A stretch of 64,000 nt of DNA from Exiguobacterium profundum (GTDB lineage: Bacteria; Bacillota; Bacilli; Exiguobacteriales; Exiguobacteriaceae): NCBI RefSeq assembly GCF_001909285.1, contig NZ_MRSV01000001.1, forward strand, positions 2,621,340 through 2,685,339, written 5' to 3'. This document shows, one piece after another, positions 9,073 to 18,935 of this stretch. A model generated the notes under the pieces. That model made no database searches and had not been told where the DNA came from. It was given only the letters and a program-made list of their open reading frames with translations. The position numbers were made by a program, and so were the translations under genes. Within the stretch, counting starts at the first letter, position 1; each line of letters begins with the position of its first letter.

Positions 9073-9507
9073 TCATGAATTTAGTGTTTTTTGGAAGGCC
9101 CGCGTCCGTTCTTGGAACATCGGACGAAGCACGAAATACTCGACGAGTATGTTCGGAACATAGCTATCGAACGTTACTTCGTCGATCATGACCGCCTTAC
9201 CATCACGCGACTCAACCCGATGCACGTGTGTGAACCGCTTGAACGGAAACGGTAACGTCTTTCCTTGATCGCAGAATGCTTGGTTTCCCACCACGATGAT
9301 GGCACTGGTCCATGGTAGTTCCACCGGACCGACCCCAACGAACAACTTCACTTCATTCCCTTCGACCGAGGCGCCGTCCCCCTCTAAGCGTACTTTAGGA
9401 AACTTTGTCAGCTTCGTCAAAAGCGAGGCATCCTGTAACAAATCCCAAAGCACATCTACTGTCGTATCATATGTCGACTCTACATCAAATCGTCTCACGT
9501 TCGTCAC
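9073..9507 (-). CDS. SRPBCC-fold protein of unknown ligand
   Basis: 144 aa. The protein opens with RFDVESTYDTTVDVLWDLL and closes with an amphipathic helix (FVLRPMFQERTRAFQKTL), the pattern of START/polyketide-cyclase-like lipid- or ligand-binding domains. The frame can start at GTG 9507 or GTG 9498; both lie inside the 3' end of mutY, and AGGTG favours the second. Overlap with mutY implies translational coupling, but no functional link is evident. Confidence 0.65.
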   Translation of the reverse strand: MTNVRRFDVESTYDTTVDVLWDLLQDASLLTKLTKFPKVRLEGDGASVEGNEVKLFVGVGPVELPWTSAIIVVGNQAFCDQGKTLPFPFKRFTHVHRVESRDGKAVMIDEVTFDSYVPNILVEYFVLRPMFQERTRAFQKTLNS

Positions 9508-10519
9508 CTACCAATCGTTCTAATTTTTGTTGAGCAACAGAAACCGTCTTCACCTCGCGTTCCGAAGCGTCTAGCCAGACGACGTCATCCGTCGGAAGCG
9601 TATCGACACGATATAAATCGATATACCAAACGATATGAGAGAAGACATGCTTCACTTGCCCGAGATACGTTCCGTTAAGTTGTTCCCCCGTTCCTCGATC
9701 CATAAGCGGATATTGCCACATCCCAGCGAGCAATCCTTTGTCCAGTCGTTGTTCATATGCGATTTTTCCGTCTTTCTCGATGCATAGCGCGTCATACATT
9801 TCGACACGTGCTGCTCCCTTCTTCGTTTTGACCGGTAGCTCATCTTGTACATGATGCGCATATGCATAACACGTGTCTTGCACGGGACAGAGCGAGCACA
9901 TCGGATTTTTCGGTGTGCAGACCGTAGCACCCAACTCCATCACGCCCTCGTTAAAATCGGATGCGTGAGTCGGGTCCATCAATCGACGAACGACTTGTTC
10001 GAAGATTTTGCGTGTCTTCGGCAGTGCGATGTCGTCATAGATTCCGAATTGACGGGACATCACGCGCATGACGTTTCCATCCACAGCCGGCTCCGGTTGA
10101 TTGTACGCAATCGATAGTACGGCTCCCGTCGTATATGGTCCAACCCCTTTCAATTTCTCGAAACGTTCCTTCTCCTCCGGGACAATCCCCTCGTAAACAG
10201 AAGCGACTTCTTTGACCGCTTCGTGTAAGTTCCGGACGCGAGAATAGTAACCGAGCCCTTCCCAATACTTTACGACCTCATCCGTGTCAGCAGCTGCGAG
10301 ATCTTCGAGCGTCGGAAAGCGATCCATGAACCGGTTGTAATATGGGATGACCGTATCGACTCGTGTCTGTTGCAACATCACTTCACTTACCCACACACGG
10401 TAAGGATTTTTCGCATGACGCCAAGGTAAATCACGCTTTTCGCGATTAAACCACGTGACGAGTTCCTCGTTGAAATGGTGAATATTATAATTTGTGAACA
10501 ATTTATCAAGATTAAGCAT
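9485..10519 (-). CDS. mutY: A/G-specific adenine glycosylase MutY
   Basis: 344 aa from ATG 10519 behind GAGGGG. Removes adenine mispaired with 8-oxoguanine. The HhH-GPD domain holds the catalytic Glu region (EVMLQQTRVDTV), the helix-hairpin-helix LKGVGPYTTGAV, and the catalytic Asp in VDGNVMRV. The 4Fe-4S ligands follow as C-x6-C-x2-C-x5-C (CTPKNPMCSLCPVQDTC). The C-terminal NUDIX-like domain, which recognises 8-oxoG, contains LAGMWQYPL and the HIVWYIDLY region. Divergent from yfhP, as in B. subtilis where mutY (yfhQ) adjoins yfhP. Confidence 0.95.
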   Translation of the reverse strand: MLNLDKLFTNYNIHHFNEELVTWFNREKRDLPWRHAKNPYRVWVSEVMLQQTRVDTVIPYYNRFMDRFPTLEDLAAADTDEVVKYWEGLGYYSRVRNLHEAVKEVASVYEGIVPEEKERFEKLKGVGPYTTGAVLSIAYNQPEPAVDGNVMRVMSRQFGIYDDIALPKTRKIFEQVVRRLMDPTHASDFNEGVMELGATVCTPKNPMCSLCPVQDTCYAYAHHVQDELPVKTKKGAARVEMYDALCIEKDGKIAYEQRLDKGLLAGMWQYPLMDRGTGEQLNGTYLGQVKHVFSHIVWYIDLYRVDTLPTDDVVWLDASEREVKTVSVAQQKLERLVGDERETI

Positions 10520-10607
10520 TGTGTTTCCCCTCGTTTTAAAAATATTGTATGATAAATAAGAATAGATGACGTAATTCTTTAATTATTGATGGAGGTGCTG
10601 ACGCACA

Positions 10608-11591
10608 TTGGATACTGCGACACACATTGGTATGGGACTTGGTTTAAGTGCCATCGCGACGCTCAGCCCAGAAGTGTCAGGTGATGCACAACTGTTTTTA
10701 GCGATGACAGCCACGGCTCTCGTCGGCTCGCACGCACCAGACTTCGACACCGTCTTTAAGTTAAAAGGAAATAGTACGTATTTACGCCAGCATCGTGGTC
10801 GTTCACATGGAATCACCGCGCTTCTCGCTTGGCCAATCATCGTCAGCGCTGTCATAGGGACGGTCCTCGGTGTCAATCCTGCCTCCCTATGGGTCATGGC
10901 ACAAATCGCCGTGTTGCTTCATGTCACGGTCGACTTATTTAATGCCTACGGGACGCAAGCGCTACAACCTTTTTCGAAAAAATGGATCGGCTGGGGCGTA
11001 ATCGGGACGTTTGATCCGTACTTGTTCTCCGCTTATTACGGTGCATATGCATTATGGATGATAACGGGTGCGACTGTCCCTATTTTTGCACTGCTCATTG
11101 CGCTTGTCATCAGTTACTATGCCATTCAGTTTAAATTACGTAACCGCGCGCTCGCTACCGTGGCGAGACACTTTGCAGGGGCACATGAATTGTTCATCTC
11201 TCCAGGAATCGGTTGGGATGACTGGCATGTCGCCGTCCGTTTCCGTGATGGTCTCGGAGCCGTAAAAGTAAAAAAAGGCAAAGTCATCGAATGTGGTCGC
11301 TTCCGCGACAAACCGATGCCAGGAGAAGAAGATCTCCATTTCGTAGAGGCTCGGAAAAATGCAGACTTACAGGCGTTCCTCGAGTTTTCTAAAATTCACA
11401 CGTACACCGTGACACGTCATAACGGGATGATCGAATACCGCTTTACAAACTTGCGTTATTTCTCTAAAAACATGTATCCGTTCGTTGCGGTCGTCATCGT
11501 CGACGAGCAGACGAATGACGTGTTGTCATCCTTTACAGGTTGGGTGTTTAGCGAAGACAGTCTTCAGAAAAAATTGGTATACGAACAATAA
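10608..11591 (+). CDS. yfhP: YfhP-like membrane-bound metal-dependent hydrolase
   Basis: 327 aa from TTG 10608 behind GGAGGTG. The N-terminal half has four to five membrane segments and the conserved polar motifs of the YdjM/DUF457 family: DTATHIGMGL near the start, HAPDFDTVF, HRGRSHGITA and the HVTVDLFNAYG segment, whose His and Asp residues probably bind metal. The C-terminal 150 residues are soluble and look like a beta-rich domain. Family members are predicted zinc-dependent hydrolases or phospholipase-like proteins; the substrate is not known. Confidence 0.85.
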   Translation: MDTATHIGMGLGLSAIATLSPEVSGDAQLFLAMTATALVGSHAPDFDTVFKLKGNSTYLRQHRGRSHGITALLAWPIIVSAVIGTVLGVNPASLWVMAQIAVLLHVTVDLFNAYGTQALQPFSKKWIGWGVIGTFDPYLFSAYYGAYALWMITGATVPIFALLIALVISYYAIQFKLRNRALATVARHFAGAHELFISPGIGWDDWHVAVRFRDGLGAVKVKKGKVIECGRFRDKPMPGEEDLHFVEARKNADLQAFLEFSKIHTYTVTRHNGMIEYRFTNLRYFSKNMYPFVAVVIVDEQTNDVLSSFTGWVFSEDSLQKKLVYEQ

Positions 11592-11616
11592 AAAGTCGCT
11601 CACCTGAGCGACTTTT
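11591..11616. terminator. Bidirectional terminator
   Basis: AAAAGTCGCTCA-CC-TGAGCGACTTTT between the converging yfhP and yceI-like genes. Confidence 0.88.
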
Positions 11617-11617
11617 C

Positions 11618-12151
11618 TTATGCCTCCGATTCAGTGAATTGGAGCTCGAACTCGAATTTGACTTTCTTATCGACGAGGACACCGCCCGCCTCAAGCGCTT
11701 GGTTCCACGTTAATCCATAGTCCTCACGGTTGAGCGACCCTTCTCCGGAGAAGGCGTGTTTCGTGTTGCCCCATGGGTCTTTGGCGCTCCCTTCATACTC
11801 CACTTCGAACGTCTCTTCCCGAGTCGTTCCTCGAATCGTTAAATCCCCTGTCACTTCGAATTCTCCGCCCCCTTTTGAACGGAAAGAAGTTGAATGAAAG
11901 ACGAGATGCGGATGTTCCTCGGCATTGAAGAAATCGCCTGAACGAAGGTGGTTATCCCGATCTGTGTTATTGGTGTCAATCGATGCTGCCTGAATCGTCA
12001 CTTTCACACTCGCATTCGCTAGATCGCTCGGCTCACCGTTCGCCTTAATATCAAATTCTTTAAACTCGCCCTTCACCTTGGAAATCATCATGTGCTTGAC
12101 CGTGAACGTGATCGAACTATGCGCCGGGTCAATTTGATATGTCTTAGCCAT
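11618..12151 (-). CDS. YceI family protein (isoprenoid/lipid-binding lipocalin-like)
   Basis: 177 aa from ATG 12151 behind AAGGAGTGA. It shows the full YceI pattern: IDPAHSSITFTVKHMM at the start, SIDTNNTDRDNHLRS in the middle, and LNREDYGLTWN near the end, where conserved residues line the barrel. There is no signal peptide, so it should be cytoplasmic, unlike the periplasmic YceI of proteobacteria. Members bind polyisoprenoid chains; a role in handling menaquinone precursors is possible but not shown. Confidence 0.9.
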   Translation of the reverse strand: MAKTYQIDPAHSSITFTVKHMMISKVKGEFKEFDIKANGEPSDLANASVKVTIQAASIDTNNTDRDNHLRSGDFFNAEEHPHLVFHSTSFRSKGGGEFEVTGDLTIRGTTREETFEVEYEGSAKDPWGNTKHAFSGEGSLNREDYGLTWNQALEAGGVLVDKKVKFEFELQFTESEA

Positions 12152-12319
12152 CGTGACTCACTCCTTATGGATAAATTAATGTGTACAGTCTAGTCATTTC
12201 CACAAATCTTGAGTTCAAAACGTTTTTACAAAAGATTGACAAATTATTGTCGAAAAATTTTGACTTTTATCACATCATACCGTTACGATGAAAAAAGGGA
12301 GTCGTTCGCTTACTGAAAA

Positions 12320-12335
12320 ATGTAAGCGCATACAT
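12320..12335 (+). promoter_or_regulatory. CcpA catabolite-response element (cre)
   Basis: ATGTAAGCGCATACAT fits the cre consensus WTGNAARCGNWWWCAW at every position. It lies 36 bases before the aldehyde dehydrogenase start, so glucose repression of that gene is expected. Confidence 0.8.
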
Positions 12336-12371
12336 AACTCCTCTATCTCGTATGAAAAGGGAGGAACGATC

Positions 12372-13892
12372 ATGATTTATGAAGTACCGAACTCAGCAGG
12401 AACGAAAGTACAGTTTAAAGACCGTTATGAGAACTACATTAACGGAAAGTGGACCGCACCGGCTGGTGGAGAATACTTTGAAAACACATCTCCTGTAAAT
12501 GGGAAAGTATTATGTGAAGTCGCCCGCTCAACGAAAGAGGATATTGAACTTGCTTTGGATGCCGCTCATGCAGCCAAAGAGGATTGGGGCAAAACGTCTG
12601 TCACGGAACGTTCTGTCATCTTGAATAAAATTGCAGACCGCATGGAAGAGAACCTTGAAATGCTCGCCTATGCGGAAACATGGGAAAATGGGAAGGCAGT
12701 TCGGGAAACGCTCAACGCTGACCTTCCGCTCGCCATCGACCACTTCCGTTACTTCGCAGGGGTCATCCGCTCACAAGAAGGCGGCATCAGTGAACTCGAC
12801 CACGATACAGTCGCTTATCATTTCCATGAGCCACTCGGCGTCGTCGCTCAAATCATTCCATGGAACTTCCCGATTTTGATGGCGGTCTGGAAACTCGCAC
12901 CGGCACTCGCTGCCGGAAACTGTGTCGTCTTAAAGCCGGCAGAACAAACACCTTCTTCAATCATGGTTCTCATGGAACTCATCGAAGATTTATTACCACC
13001 TGGTGTCATCAATATCGTGAACGGTTTCGGTCTCGAAGCAGGAAAACCACTCGCATCGAGTGACCGTGTCGATAAAGTCGCCTTCACCGGTGAGACGACG
13101 ACAGGTCGCCTCATTATGCAGTACGCTTCTCAAAACATCATCCCTGTCACGCTTGAGCTCGGTGGGAAGTCACCAAATATCTTCTTTGCCGACATCATGG
13201 AAGCGGATGACGATTTCTTCGACAAAGCAATCGAAGGGCTCGTCATGTTTGCCTTGAATCAAGGGGAAGTCTGTACATGCCCATCTCGCGCCTTGATTCA
13301 AGAGTCGATTTATGACAAGTTCATGGAACGCGTGCTAGAGCGCGTCAAAGCAATCAAGCTCGGTAACCCACTCGATGCCGATGTCATGATGGGTGCACAA
13401 GCGTCGAACGAACAGATGGAAAAAATCCTGTCTTATCTCCAAATCGGGAAAGAAGAGGGCGCAGAGTGTCTAATCGGTGGAGAGCGCAACATGATGGACG
13501 GAGAGCTCGCGGATGGGTATTACATTCAACCGACCATCTTCAAAGGTCATAACAAGATGCGAATCTTCCAAGAAGAGATTTTCGGACCGGTCTTATCCGT
13601 GACGACATTCAAAGATGATGCGGAAGCACTCGCCATCGCGAACGATACGCTTTATGGACTCGGGGCAGGCGTGTGGACTCGTGACATGAACCGTGCGTAC
13701 CGTTTCGGTCGTGAAATTCAAGCAGGACGTGTCTGGATCAACTGTTACCACTCCTATCCGGCACATGCTGCATTCGGTGGTTACAAAATGTCCGGAATCG
13801 GTCGTGAGAACCATAAGATGATGCTCGGTCACTATCAACGTACGAAAAACATGCTCGTCAGCTACAGCGAACAAAAGCTCGGGTTCTTCTAA
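12372..13892 (+). CDS. Aldehyde dehydrogenase (acetaldehyde/chloroacetaldehyde type)
   Basis: 506 aa from ATG 12372, which has GGGAGGAACG upstream; the longer in-frame ORF from 12288 would run through the cre site and lacks a ribosome binding site. NAD-dependent oxidation of short aldehydes to acids. Motifs in order: [15 protein letters not shown] with the oxyanion Asn, [16 protein letters not shown] (NAD loop), the general-base Glu in [10 protein letters not shown], and the nucleophilic Cys in [11 protein letters not shown]. Length and the Cys-Thr-Cys active site fit the AcoD/ExaC/AldB group used in acetoin or ethanol catabolism. The DUF779 gene follows one base after the stop, and a perfect cre precedes the gene. 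Confidence 0.92.
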   Translation: MIYEVPNSAGTKVQFKDRYENYINGKWTAPAGGEYFENTSPVNGKVLCEVARSTKEDIELALDAAHAAKEDWGKTSVTERSVILNKIADRMEENLEMLAYAETWENGKAVRETLNADLPLAIDHFRYFAGVIRSQEGGISELDHDTVAYHFHEPLGVVAQIIPWNFPILMAVWKLAPALAAGNCVVLKPAEQTPSSIMVLMELIEDLLPPGVINIVNGFGLEAGKPLASSDRVDKVAFTGETTTGRLIMQYASQNIIPVTLELGGKSPNIFFADIMEADDDFFDKAIEGLVMFALNQGEVCTCPSRALIQESIYDKFMERVLERVKAIKLGNPLDADVMMGAQASNEQMEKILSYLQIGKEEGAECLIGGERNMMDGELADGYYIQPTIFKGHNKMRIFQEEIFGPVLSVTTFKDDAEALAIANDTLYGLGAGVWTRDMNRAYRFGREIQAGRVWINCYHSYPAHAAFGGYKMSGIGRENHKMMLGHYQRTKNMLVSYSEQKLGFF

Positions 13893-13893
13893 G

Positions 13894-14256
13894 ATGGTGA
13901 GACGAGTCGAGGCCACCCCCGCCGCGCTCGAACTCATCGAACGTCTCAAATCAAAACACGGTCCCCTCCTCTTTCATCAGTCAGGAGGATGTTGTGACGG
14001 GAGCTCTCCCATGTGTTTCCCACGTGACGAGTTCATGGTGGGCGACCACGATGTTCTTCTCGGTGAAATCGGCGAGACGCCATTTTATATCCATGAGAAA
14101 CAATATGATTATTGGAAACATACACAACTGATCATCGATGTGGTCGATGGTCGAGGTGGTATGTTTTCCCTTGAAGGTGTCGAAGGGAAACGATTTTTAG
14201 GACGTTCTCGAGTCTTTACAGAAGAAGAGCGTGAGGCGCTGAAGCATGAAACCTAA
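13894..14256 (+). CDS. DUF779 protein partnered with aldehyde dehydrogenase
   Basis: 120 aa. ATG 13894 begins one base after the aldehyde dehydrogenase stop, so the two are translated from one message. It contains the family's Cys/Gly-rich core HQSGGCCDGSSPMCF, probably a metal or redox site, then YIHEKQYDYWKHTQLIIDVV. DUF779 genes commonly sit next to AcoD/ExaC-type aldehyde dehydrogenases, which implies an accessory role, but no activity is assigned. The ORF is intact. Confidence 0.85.
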   Translation: MVRRVEATPAALELIERLKSKHGPLLFHQSGGCCDGSSPMCFPRDEFMVGDHDVLLGEIGETPFYIHEKQYDYWKHTQLIIDVVDGRGGMFSLEGVEGKRFLGRSRVFTEEEREALKHET

Positions 14257-14259
14257 GCA

Positions 14260-14286
14260 AAAGGACCCATTTCGATGGGTCCTTTA
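14260..14286 (+). terminator. Terminator of the aldehyde dehydrogenase operon
   Basis: AAGGACCCAT-TTCG-ATGGGTCCTT: a perfect stem with a stable UUCG loop and short T-run. Confidence 0.85.
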
Positions 14287-14375
14287 TGATGTAAAAAACG
14301 ATTATCCTCGATTGTAAAAAATATACATATGAATCATCTCGCTTCTTGTATAGTGGATACAAAGGGAGGGATTTG

Positions 14376-15101
14376 ATGGCTTCACTACTAACAGAATTGT
14401 TCGAAGGTATTTTCGTCACCTTGATTAGCATATTCGCACCCATTTTTCTCGTCCTCACACTTATCATCCTCTACAAGGTCAAACGTTATCAAAACAGTCA
14501 GTATTCTCAACAAACTCGACATTCTTACTTCAAAGTGGTCCAAGACACCGGTCTATTCGGAGAATACTTATGTGTGGCGGAGATTGAGTCAAAGTTCTTC
14601 CAACCGTTGATTCTGACAAATCTGTATCTCCCCCATCCTTCTAAAAAAGATCGAACCACTGAGATCGATGTCATTTTAATCAACCAATCCGGGGTACATG
14701 TCATCGAGTCTAAAAACTATAGCGGTTGGATATTCGGTCGGGCACGTGACCAATACTGGACGCAGACACTCCCCCGCCGTAAAAAACAACGCTTCTTCAA
14801 TCCAATCAAGCAAAATGAATTGCATCTCAAAGCCATCGAGCAAGTGCTTGGAGTGGACCGAATCCATCTCCACTCATGGATCGTGTTCAGCAATCGTTCG
14901 ACGCTCAAAAAAATTGAATCTACCGAGGTCCCTGTGCTCAATCGCCAAAAATGGATCAAAGAGCTGATCACCTATCAGGATTTTGTATTCGATCTTGATG
15001 AGCAAGTCCGACTATACGAAATCTTACGCTCCTTCACACAAGTCGACACGACTGTCGCTTTGAAACATATCGAAGACATCAAGTCGACGATCAAGCAATA
15101 A
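14376..15101 (+). CDS. NERD-domain membrane protein
   Basis: 241 aa from ATG 14376 behind AAGGGAGGG. One N-terminal membrane helix (about 8-34) is followed by a NERD (nuclease-related) domain at about 60-190. That domain shows the restriction-endonuclease-like pattern: FGEYLCVAEI, an Asp in TEIDVILINQ and the E-x-K of HVIESKNYSGW. The pattern suggests a membrane-tethered DNA-processing enzyme, but most NERD proteins are uncharacterised. Transcribed alone and ended by the hairpin at 15104. Confidence 0.85.
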   Translation: MASLLTELFEGIFVTLISIFAPIFLVLTLIILYKVKRYQNSQYSQQTRHSYFKVVQDTGLFGEYLCVAEIESKFFQPLILTNLYLPHPSKKDRTTEIDVILINQSGVHVIESKNYSGWIFGRARDQYWTQTLPRRKKQRFFNPIKQNELHLKAIEQVLGVDRIHLHSWIVFSNRSTLKKIESTEVPVLNRQKWIKELITYQDFVFDLDEQVRLYEILRSFTQVDTTVALKHIEDIKSTIKQ

Positions 15102-15103
15102 AC

Positions 15104-15139
15104 GAACATCCCCGTACTCAGATGAGCGCGGGGATGTTT
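15104..15139. terminator. Bidirectional terminator
   Basis: AACATCCCCG and CGGGGATGTT pair around a loop holding CTCA/TGAG, between the NERD gene and potD. Confidence 0.8.
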
Positions 15140-15141
15140 CG

Positions 15142-16212
15142 TCATTTACTCTGCATTTTAAAGCGTAAATACAACTCGTTATAGTAAGCGTTCATGCGCT
15201 TCCCTAGGTTTTCATATACTTCAAGGTCCTGCGTCACTTCACGAGACGGGTAGAACCGTTCATCCGATGTGACTTCTTCATCCAAGAATTCGAGAGCCGC
15301 TTCGTTCGGTGTTGAGTATCCGACATAATCCGTGTTACGTGCCGCAATATCAGCATCTAACATAAAGTCGATGAACTGATGTGCCCCGTCCACGTTTTGT
15401 GCCGTACTTGGGATGACGAGGTTATCAAACCAGAGATTCGTGCCTTCTTCCGGAATGACATACGTCAGTTCTTCATTCTCATACATGATTTCTGACGCAT
15501 CGCCGGACCAGACGACGGCTGCCGCTGCTTCACGGTTCGCCATCAGCATTTTGATTTCGTCTCCGACGATGGCTTTGATGTTCGGCCAAAGCATTTCCAA
15601 CTTTTGCTCCGCCTCAATCAACTCATCTTTATTCGTCGTATTGAGGGAGTAACCAAGCGAGTTCAGGCCGAAGCCCATCACTTCACGTGTCCCGTCCGCA
15701 AGGAGAATGTCGTTCTCGAGCGGCATTTCCCACAGGTCGTTCCATGAAGTGATCTCACCATCGACTAGTTCAGGATTGTAGACGATCCCGACCGTGCCCC
15801 AGAAATAAGGAACCGAGTACTTGTTACCCGGGTCGAACGATTTATCGAGGAAGCGCGGATCGATATTATCAAAGTTTTCGAGTTTATCGTAATCGATTGG
15901 GAGAAGAAGATTCTCCTCTCTCATCTTACTGATCGCATAATCGGATGGAACGGCGACATCAAAGGCCGTCCCGCCTTGCTCAATTTTCGTGAGCATCGCT
16001 TCGTTCGAGTCGAACGTTTGATAAACGACCTTCAACCCGCTCTGCTCTTCGAACTCACCAATCAATTCTTCATCGATATAGTCTCCCCAGTTGTAGACGA
16101 CCAGTGTGTTGTCGCCGCCGAATCCTTGCGCAGCATTCAGTTGCTGAATCCAAAGAAGGAGACCGAAACTGACGATTAATGGGATCGCCAACATGATGAC
16201 TAGTTTTTTCAT
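15142..16212 (-). CDS. potD: Spermidine/putrescine-binding protein PotD
   Basis: 356 aa. An N-terminal hydrophobic helix (about 4-25) is followed by a periplasmic-binding-protein fold: NTLVVYNWGDYIDEELI, the conserved TFDSNEAMLTKIEQG, DVAVPSDYAISKM and VPYFWGTVGIVYN, all typical of PotD polyamine receptors. The start overlaps potC by four bases. No cysteine follows the hydrophobic segment, so there is no lipobox; the receptor may be held by an uncleaved signal anchor or released. Captures polyamines for the PotABC importer. Confidence 0.92.
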   Translation of the reverse strand: MKKLVIMLAIPLIVSFGLLLWIQQLNAAQGFGGDNTLVVYNWGDYIDEELIGEFEEQSGLKVVYQTFDSNEAMLTKIEQGGTAFDVAVPSDYAISKMREENLLLPIDYDKLENFDNIDPRFLDKSFDPGNKYSVPYFWGTVGIVYNPELVDGEITSWNDLWEMPLENDILLADGTREVMGFGLNSLGYSLNTTNKDELIEAEQKLEMLWPNIKAIVGDEIKMLMANREAAAAVVWSGDASEIMYENEELTYVIPEEGTNLWFDNLVIPSTAQNVDGAHQFIDFMLDADIAARNTDYVGYSTPNEAALEFLDEEVTSDERFYPSREVTQDLEVYENLGKRMNAYYNELYLRFKMQSK

Positions 16213-17003
16213 CGTCTAACCTCCTTTGATCCTCGTTGCGCCAACACATAATATCCGATGACAAGGATGAGCGTGAAGACGAATAGAATCGCAGACAACG
16301 CATTGATTTCAAGCGAGATGCCTTGACGTGCCCGCGAATAAACTTCTACGGCGAGCGTCGTGAAGCCGTTCCCTGTCACGAAGAATGTAACAGCAAAATC
16401 ATCTAACGAATAGGTGAGTGCCGTGAAGAAACCGGCAAATACCCCTGGCGTGATATATGGCAGAATGACTTTCGTCAATACATCCCACGTACTGGCACCA
16501 AGGTCACGTGACGCATCAATCAACGTCGGACTCATCTCTTGGAGTTTTGGCAACACCAAGATGACGACAATCGGAACCGAGAAAGCGATGTGCGACAAGA
16601 GGACCGAATAAAAGCCTAACTGAATCCCAAGCATCGTAAAGAGAATCAAGAAGGACGCCCCGATGATGACGTCCGGGCTAACGATCAAGACATTGTTCAA
16701 TGATAAGAGGGATGTCTTCGTATACTTTTGTTTCGCCGTATAGATGGCGAGTGCCCCGATGACACCGAGCACGGTCGAAATCGTCGCCGAGAGCAGTGCG
16801 ATGACAATCGTATTCAAGACGATGACGAGAAGTCTCGTGTCCGTGAAGAGCGACTTGTACCATTCGAGGGTGAACCCTTCGAAGTTACTCATCGTTCCGC
16901 CACTGTTGAACGAGTAGAAGACCAAATATAGAATTGGCGCATACAAGATGAAGAACACGGCCGCCAAGTATAGATTTGATAATTTGAATCGTTTACGTTT
17001 CAT
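16209..17003 (-). CDS. potC: Polyamine ABC transporter permease PotC
   Basis: 264 aa with six predicted membrane helices and the permease EAA-like loop [20 protein letters not shown], which docks on PotA. It begins KLSNLYLAAVFFILYAPILYLVFYSF, the usual PotC opening. Overlaps potB and potD by 4 bases each (ATGA), so translation is coupled. It forms the channel with PotB. Confidence 0.93.
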   Translation of the reverse strand: MKRKRFKLSNLYLAAVFFILYAPILYLVFYSFNSGGTMSNFEGFTLEWYKSLFTDTRLLVIVLNTIVIALLSATISTVLGVIGALAIYTAKQKYTKTSLLSLNNVLIVSPDVIIGASFLILFTMLGIQLGFYSVLLSHIAFSVPIVVILVLPKLQEMSPTLIDASRDLGASTWDVLTKVILPYITPGVFAGFFTALTYSLDDFAVTFFVTGNGFTTLAVEVYSRARQGISLEINALSAILFVFTLILVIGYYVLAQRGSKEVRR

Positions 17004-17821
17004 CGACGAACCGCTCCTTTCGCACCCCAGTCACGTGTGACGACCATGACAAGAACCATCGCCAAGATGAGGAAGACGGCAATCGTCGAGCCCATCCCCC
17101 AGTTTTGTGTGACAAGGAATTGTTGTTCAATCGCTGTACCGAGTGTGATGACCCGGTTCCCGGCGATGAGTCGGGTGATCATGAAGAGCGATAATGCCGG
17201 AATAAAGACGATTTGAATCCCTGACTTGACGCCGTCAAGCGTCAACGGGAAGATGACACGTCGGAATGTCGTCCAGTTCGATGCACCTAAATCACGGGAT
17301 GCGTAGACGAGTGATGGCGGTAACTTCTCAATGGCGTTGTAAATCGGCAAAATCATGAACGGGATGAAGATGTATACCGAAACAAAGACGAAACTGAAAT
17401 CGGTGAATAGAATCTGTTTCGTCCCAATACCGATGGCTTCTAAAAATTGATTCGTAATCCCGTACGTCCCAAAAATTCCAAGGAACGCATACGCCTTTAA
17501 CAACAAGTTAATCCATGACGGCAGCAAGATGAGTAAGAGCCAAAGCTGTTTATGCTTCGTCTTCGTCAACAAGTATGCCGTCGGATACCCGACGAGTAAC
17601 GAGAAGAACGTAATGAGAAACGCATACCAGAACGACGAGAGCGTCATCGACAAATACGTCGACGTGAAGAACGTCTGATAGTTTTCTAAACTCAAATTCC
17701 CATCGATATCAAAAAAGGAATAATAGACGACGAGGACGAGTGGTGCGATGACGAACAAGGCGATCCAAATCCAATAGGTCGTCAAATATACCGTCTTTGC
17801 GGTCTGATTAGTTTGATTCAT
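17000..17821 (-). CDS. potB: Polyamine ABC transporter permease PotB
   Basis: 273 aa from ATG 17821, which has GAGGAGG upstream; an ORF start at 17875 lies deep inside potA and is less likely. Six predicted membrane helices and the EAA loop [20 protein letters not shown]. It overlaps the potA 3' end by 14 bases and potC by 4. Works as the heteromeric partner of PotC. Confidence 0.92.
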   Translation of the reverse strand: MNQTNQTAKTVYLTTYWIWIALFVIAPLVLVVYYSFFDIDGNLSLENYQTFFTSTYLSMTLSSFWYAFLITFFSLLVGYPTAYLLTKTKHKQLWLLLILLPSWINLLLKAYAFLGIFGTYGITNQFLEAIGIGTKQILFTDFSFVFVSVYIFIPFMILPIYNAIEKLPPSLVYASRDLGASNWTTFRRVIFPLTLDGVKSGIQIVFIPALSLFMITRLIAGNRVITLGTAIEQQFLVTQNWGMGSTIAVFLILAMVLVMVVTRDWGAKGAVRR

Positions 17822-18914
17822 GAGGGACCTCCTCGTAGGATTCGAGACGACGGTCAAATTCTTCTTCTGTTTCACCTAGTCGCATGACGTGAATCGCTTC
17901 TTCGTCAAACGTCAATCCGATTTTTGATCCGACGATTGATTTCTTCGTCGAGTGGACGAGCCATTCGTTTCCTTCTTGGTCATAACAGCAAATCTCGTAG
18001 TGGACACCTCGGAACAATTGAGAATCGACGTCGACAACGAGTTTCGCTGCATCGACCGATGTCATCTCTAAGTCTTCCGGACGAATGATGACCTCAACTT
18101 TTTCATTGCGGTCAAATCCTTGGTCAACACAGTCAAACGTTTTACCAGCAAACGTGACGACATTGTCTTCCGGCATGACACCCGGCACGATATTGGATTC
18201 ACCGATAAAGTCTGCAACGAAACGGTTGATCGGTTCATCATAAATATCAGTCGGTGTCCCACTCTGAACAATTTTCCCGTTGTTCATGACGAAAATCTCA
18301 TCCGACATGGCGAGCGCCTCTTCTTGGTCGTGTGTGACGAAAATAAAGGTAATGCCAAGACGTTGCTGTAACTCACGAAGTTCATATTGCATCTCCGTAC
18401 GAAGTTTCAAGTCTAAGGCAGAGAGCGGTTCATCAAGGAGAATGACCTCCGGCTCATTTACGATTGCGCGGGCGATGGCGACACGTTGGCGCTGTCCACC
18501 TGACATCTCATCGATTTCGCGCGAGCCGTATCCTTCTAAGTTAACAAACTTGAGAGCCTGCTCCACTTTCGCTTTCACATCTGCTTCTTTCAATTTTTTA
18601 ATCCGGAGACCGAATGCCACATTCTCAAATACGTTTAAATGAGGAAACAGCGCATAATCTTGGAACACGGTATTCACTTGTCGTTTATTAGCCGGCACAT
18701 CGTTGATTCGTTTCCCGCTGAAGTGAATACCTCCTTCGGTCGCATCGGTAAATCCGGCGATGAGACGCAAAATCGTCGTCTTCCCACATCCCGATGGACC
18801 GAGAAGCGTATAAAACTTCCCACGCTCAATCTCAAAACTAATATCTTCAAGGACGACTGTGTCGTCGTAACGCTTTGACACGTGGTCAAAGCGAATAATT
18901 GTCTCTGCATTCAT
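17808..18914 (-). CDS. potA: Polyamine ABC transporter ATP-binding protein PotA
   Basis: 368 aa from ATG 18914. ABC domain with Walker [10 protein letters not shown], signature MSGGQRQR, Walker [13 protein letters not shown] and the switch His in [10 protein letters not shown], followed by a C-terminal TOBE domain (about 270-345) that regulates activity. Starts the potABCD set, 22 bases after the transcriptional regulator on the same strand. Powers spermidine/putrescine uptake. Confidence 0.94.
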   Translation of the reverse strand: MNAETIIRFDHVSKRYDDTVVLEDISFEIERGKFYTLLGPSGCGKTTILRLIAGFTDATEGGIHFSGKRINDVPANKRQVNTVFQDYALFPHLNVFENVAFGLRIKKLKEADVKAKVEQALKFVNLEGYGSREIDEMSGGQRQRVAIARAIVNEPEVILLDEPLSALDLKLRTEMQYELRELQQRLGITFIFVTHDQEEALAMSDEIFVMNNGKIVQSGTPTDIYDEPINRFVADFIGESNIVPGVMPEDNVVTFAGKTFDCVDQGFDRNEKVEVIIRPEDLEMTSVDAAKLVVDVDSQLFRGVHYEICCYDQEGNEWLVHSTKKSIVGSKIGLTFDEEAIHVMRLGETEEEFDRRLESYEEVPHESN

Positions 18915-18935
18915 GCTGTTTCCTCCTCTGTTGAC

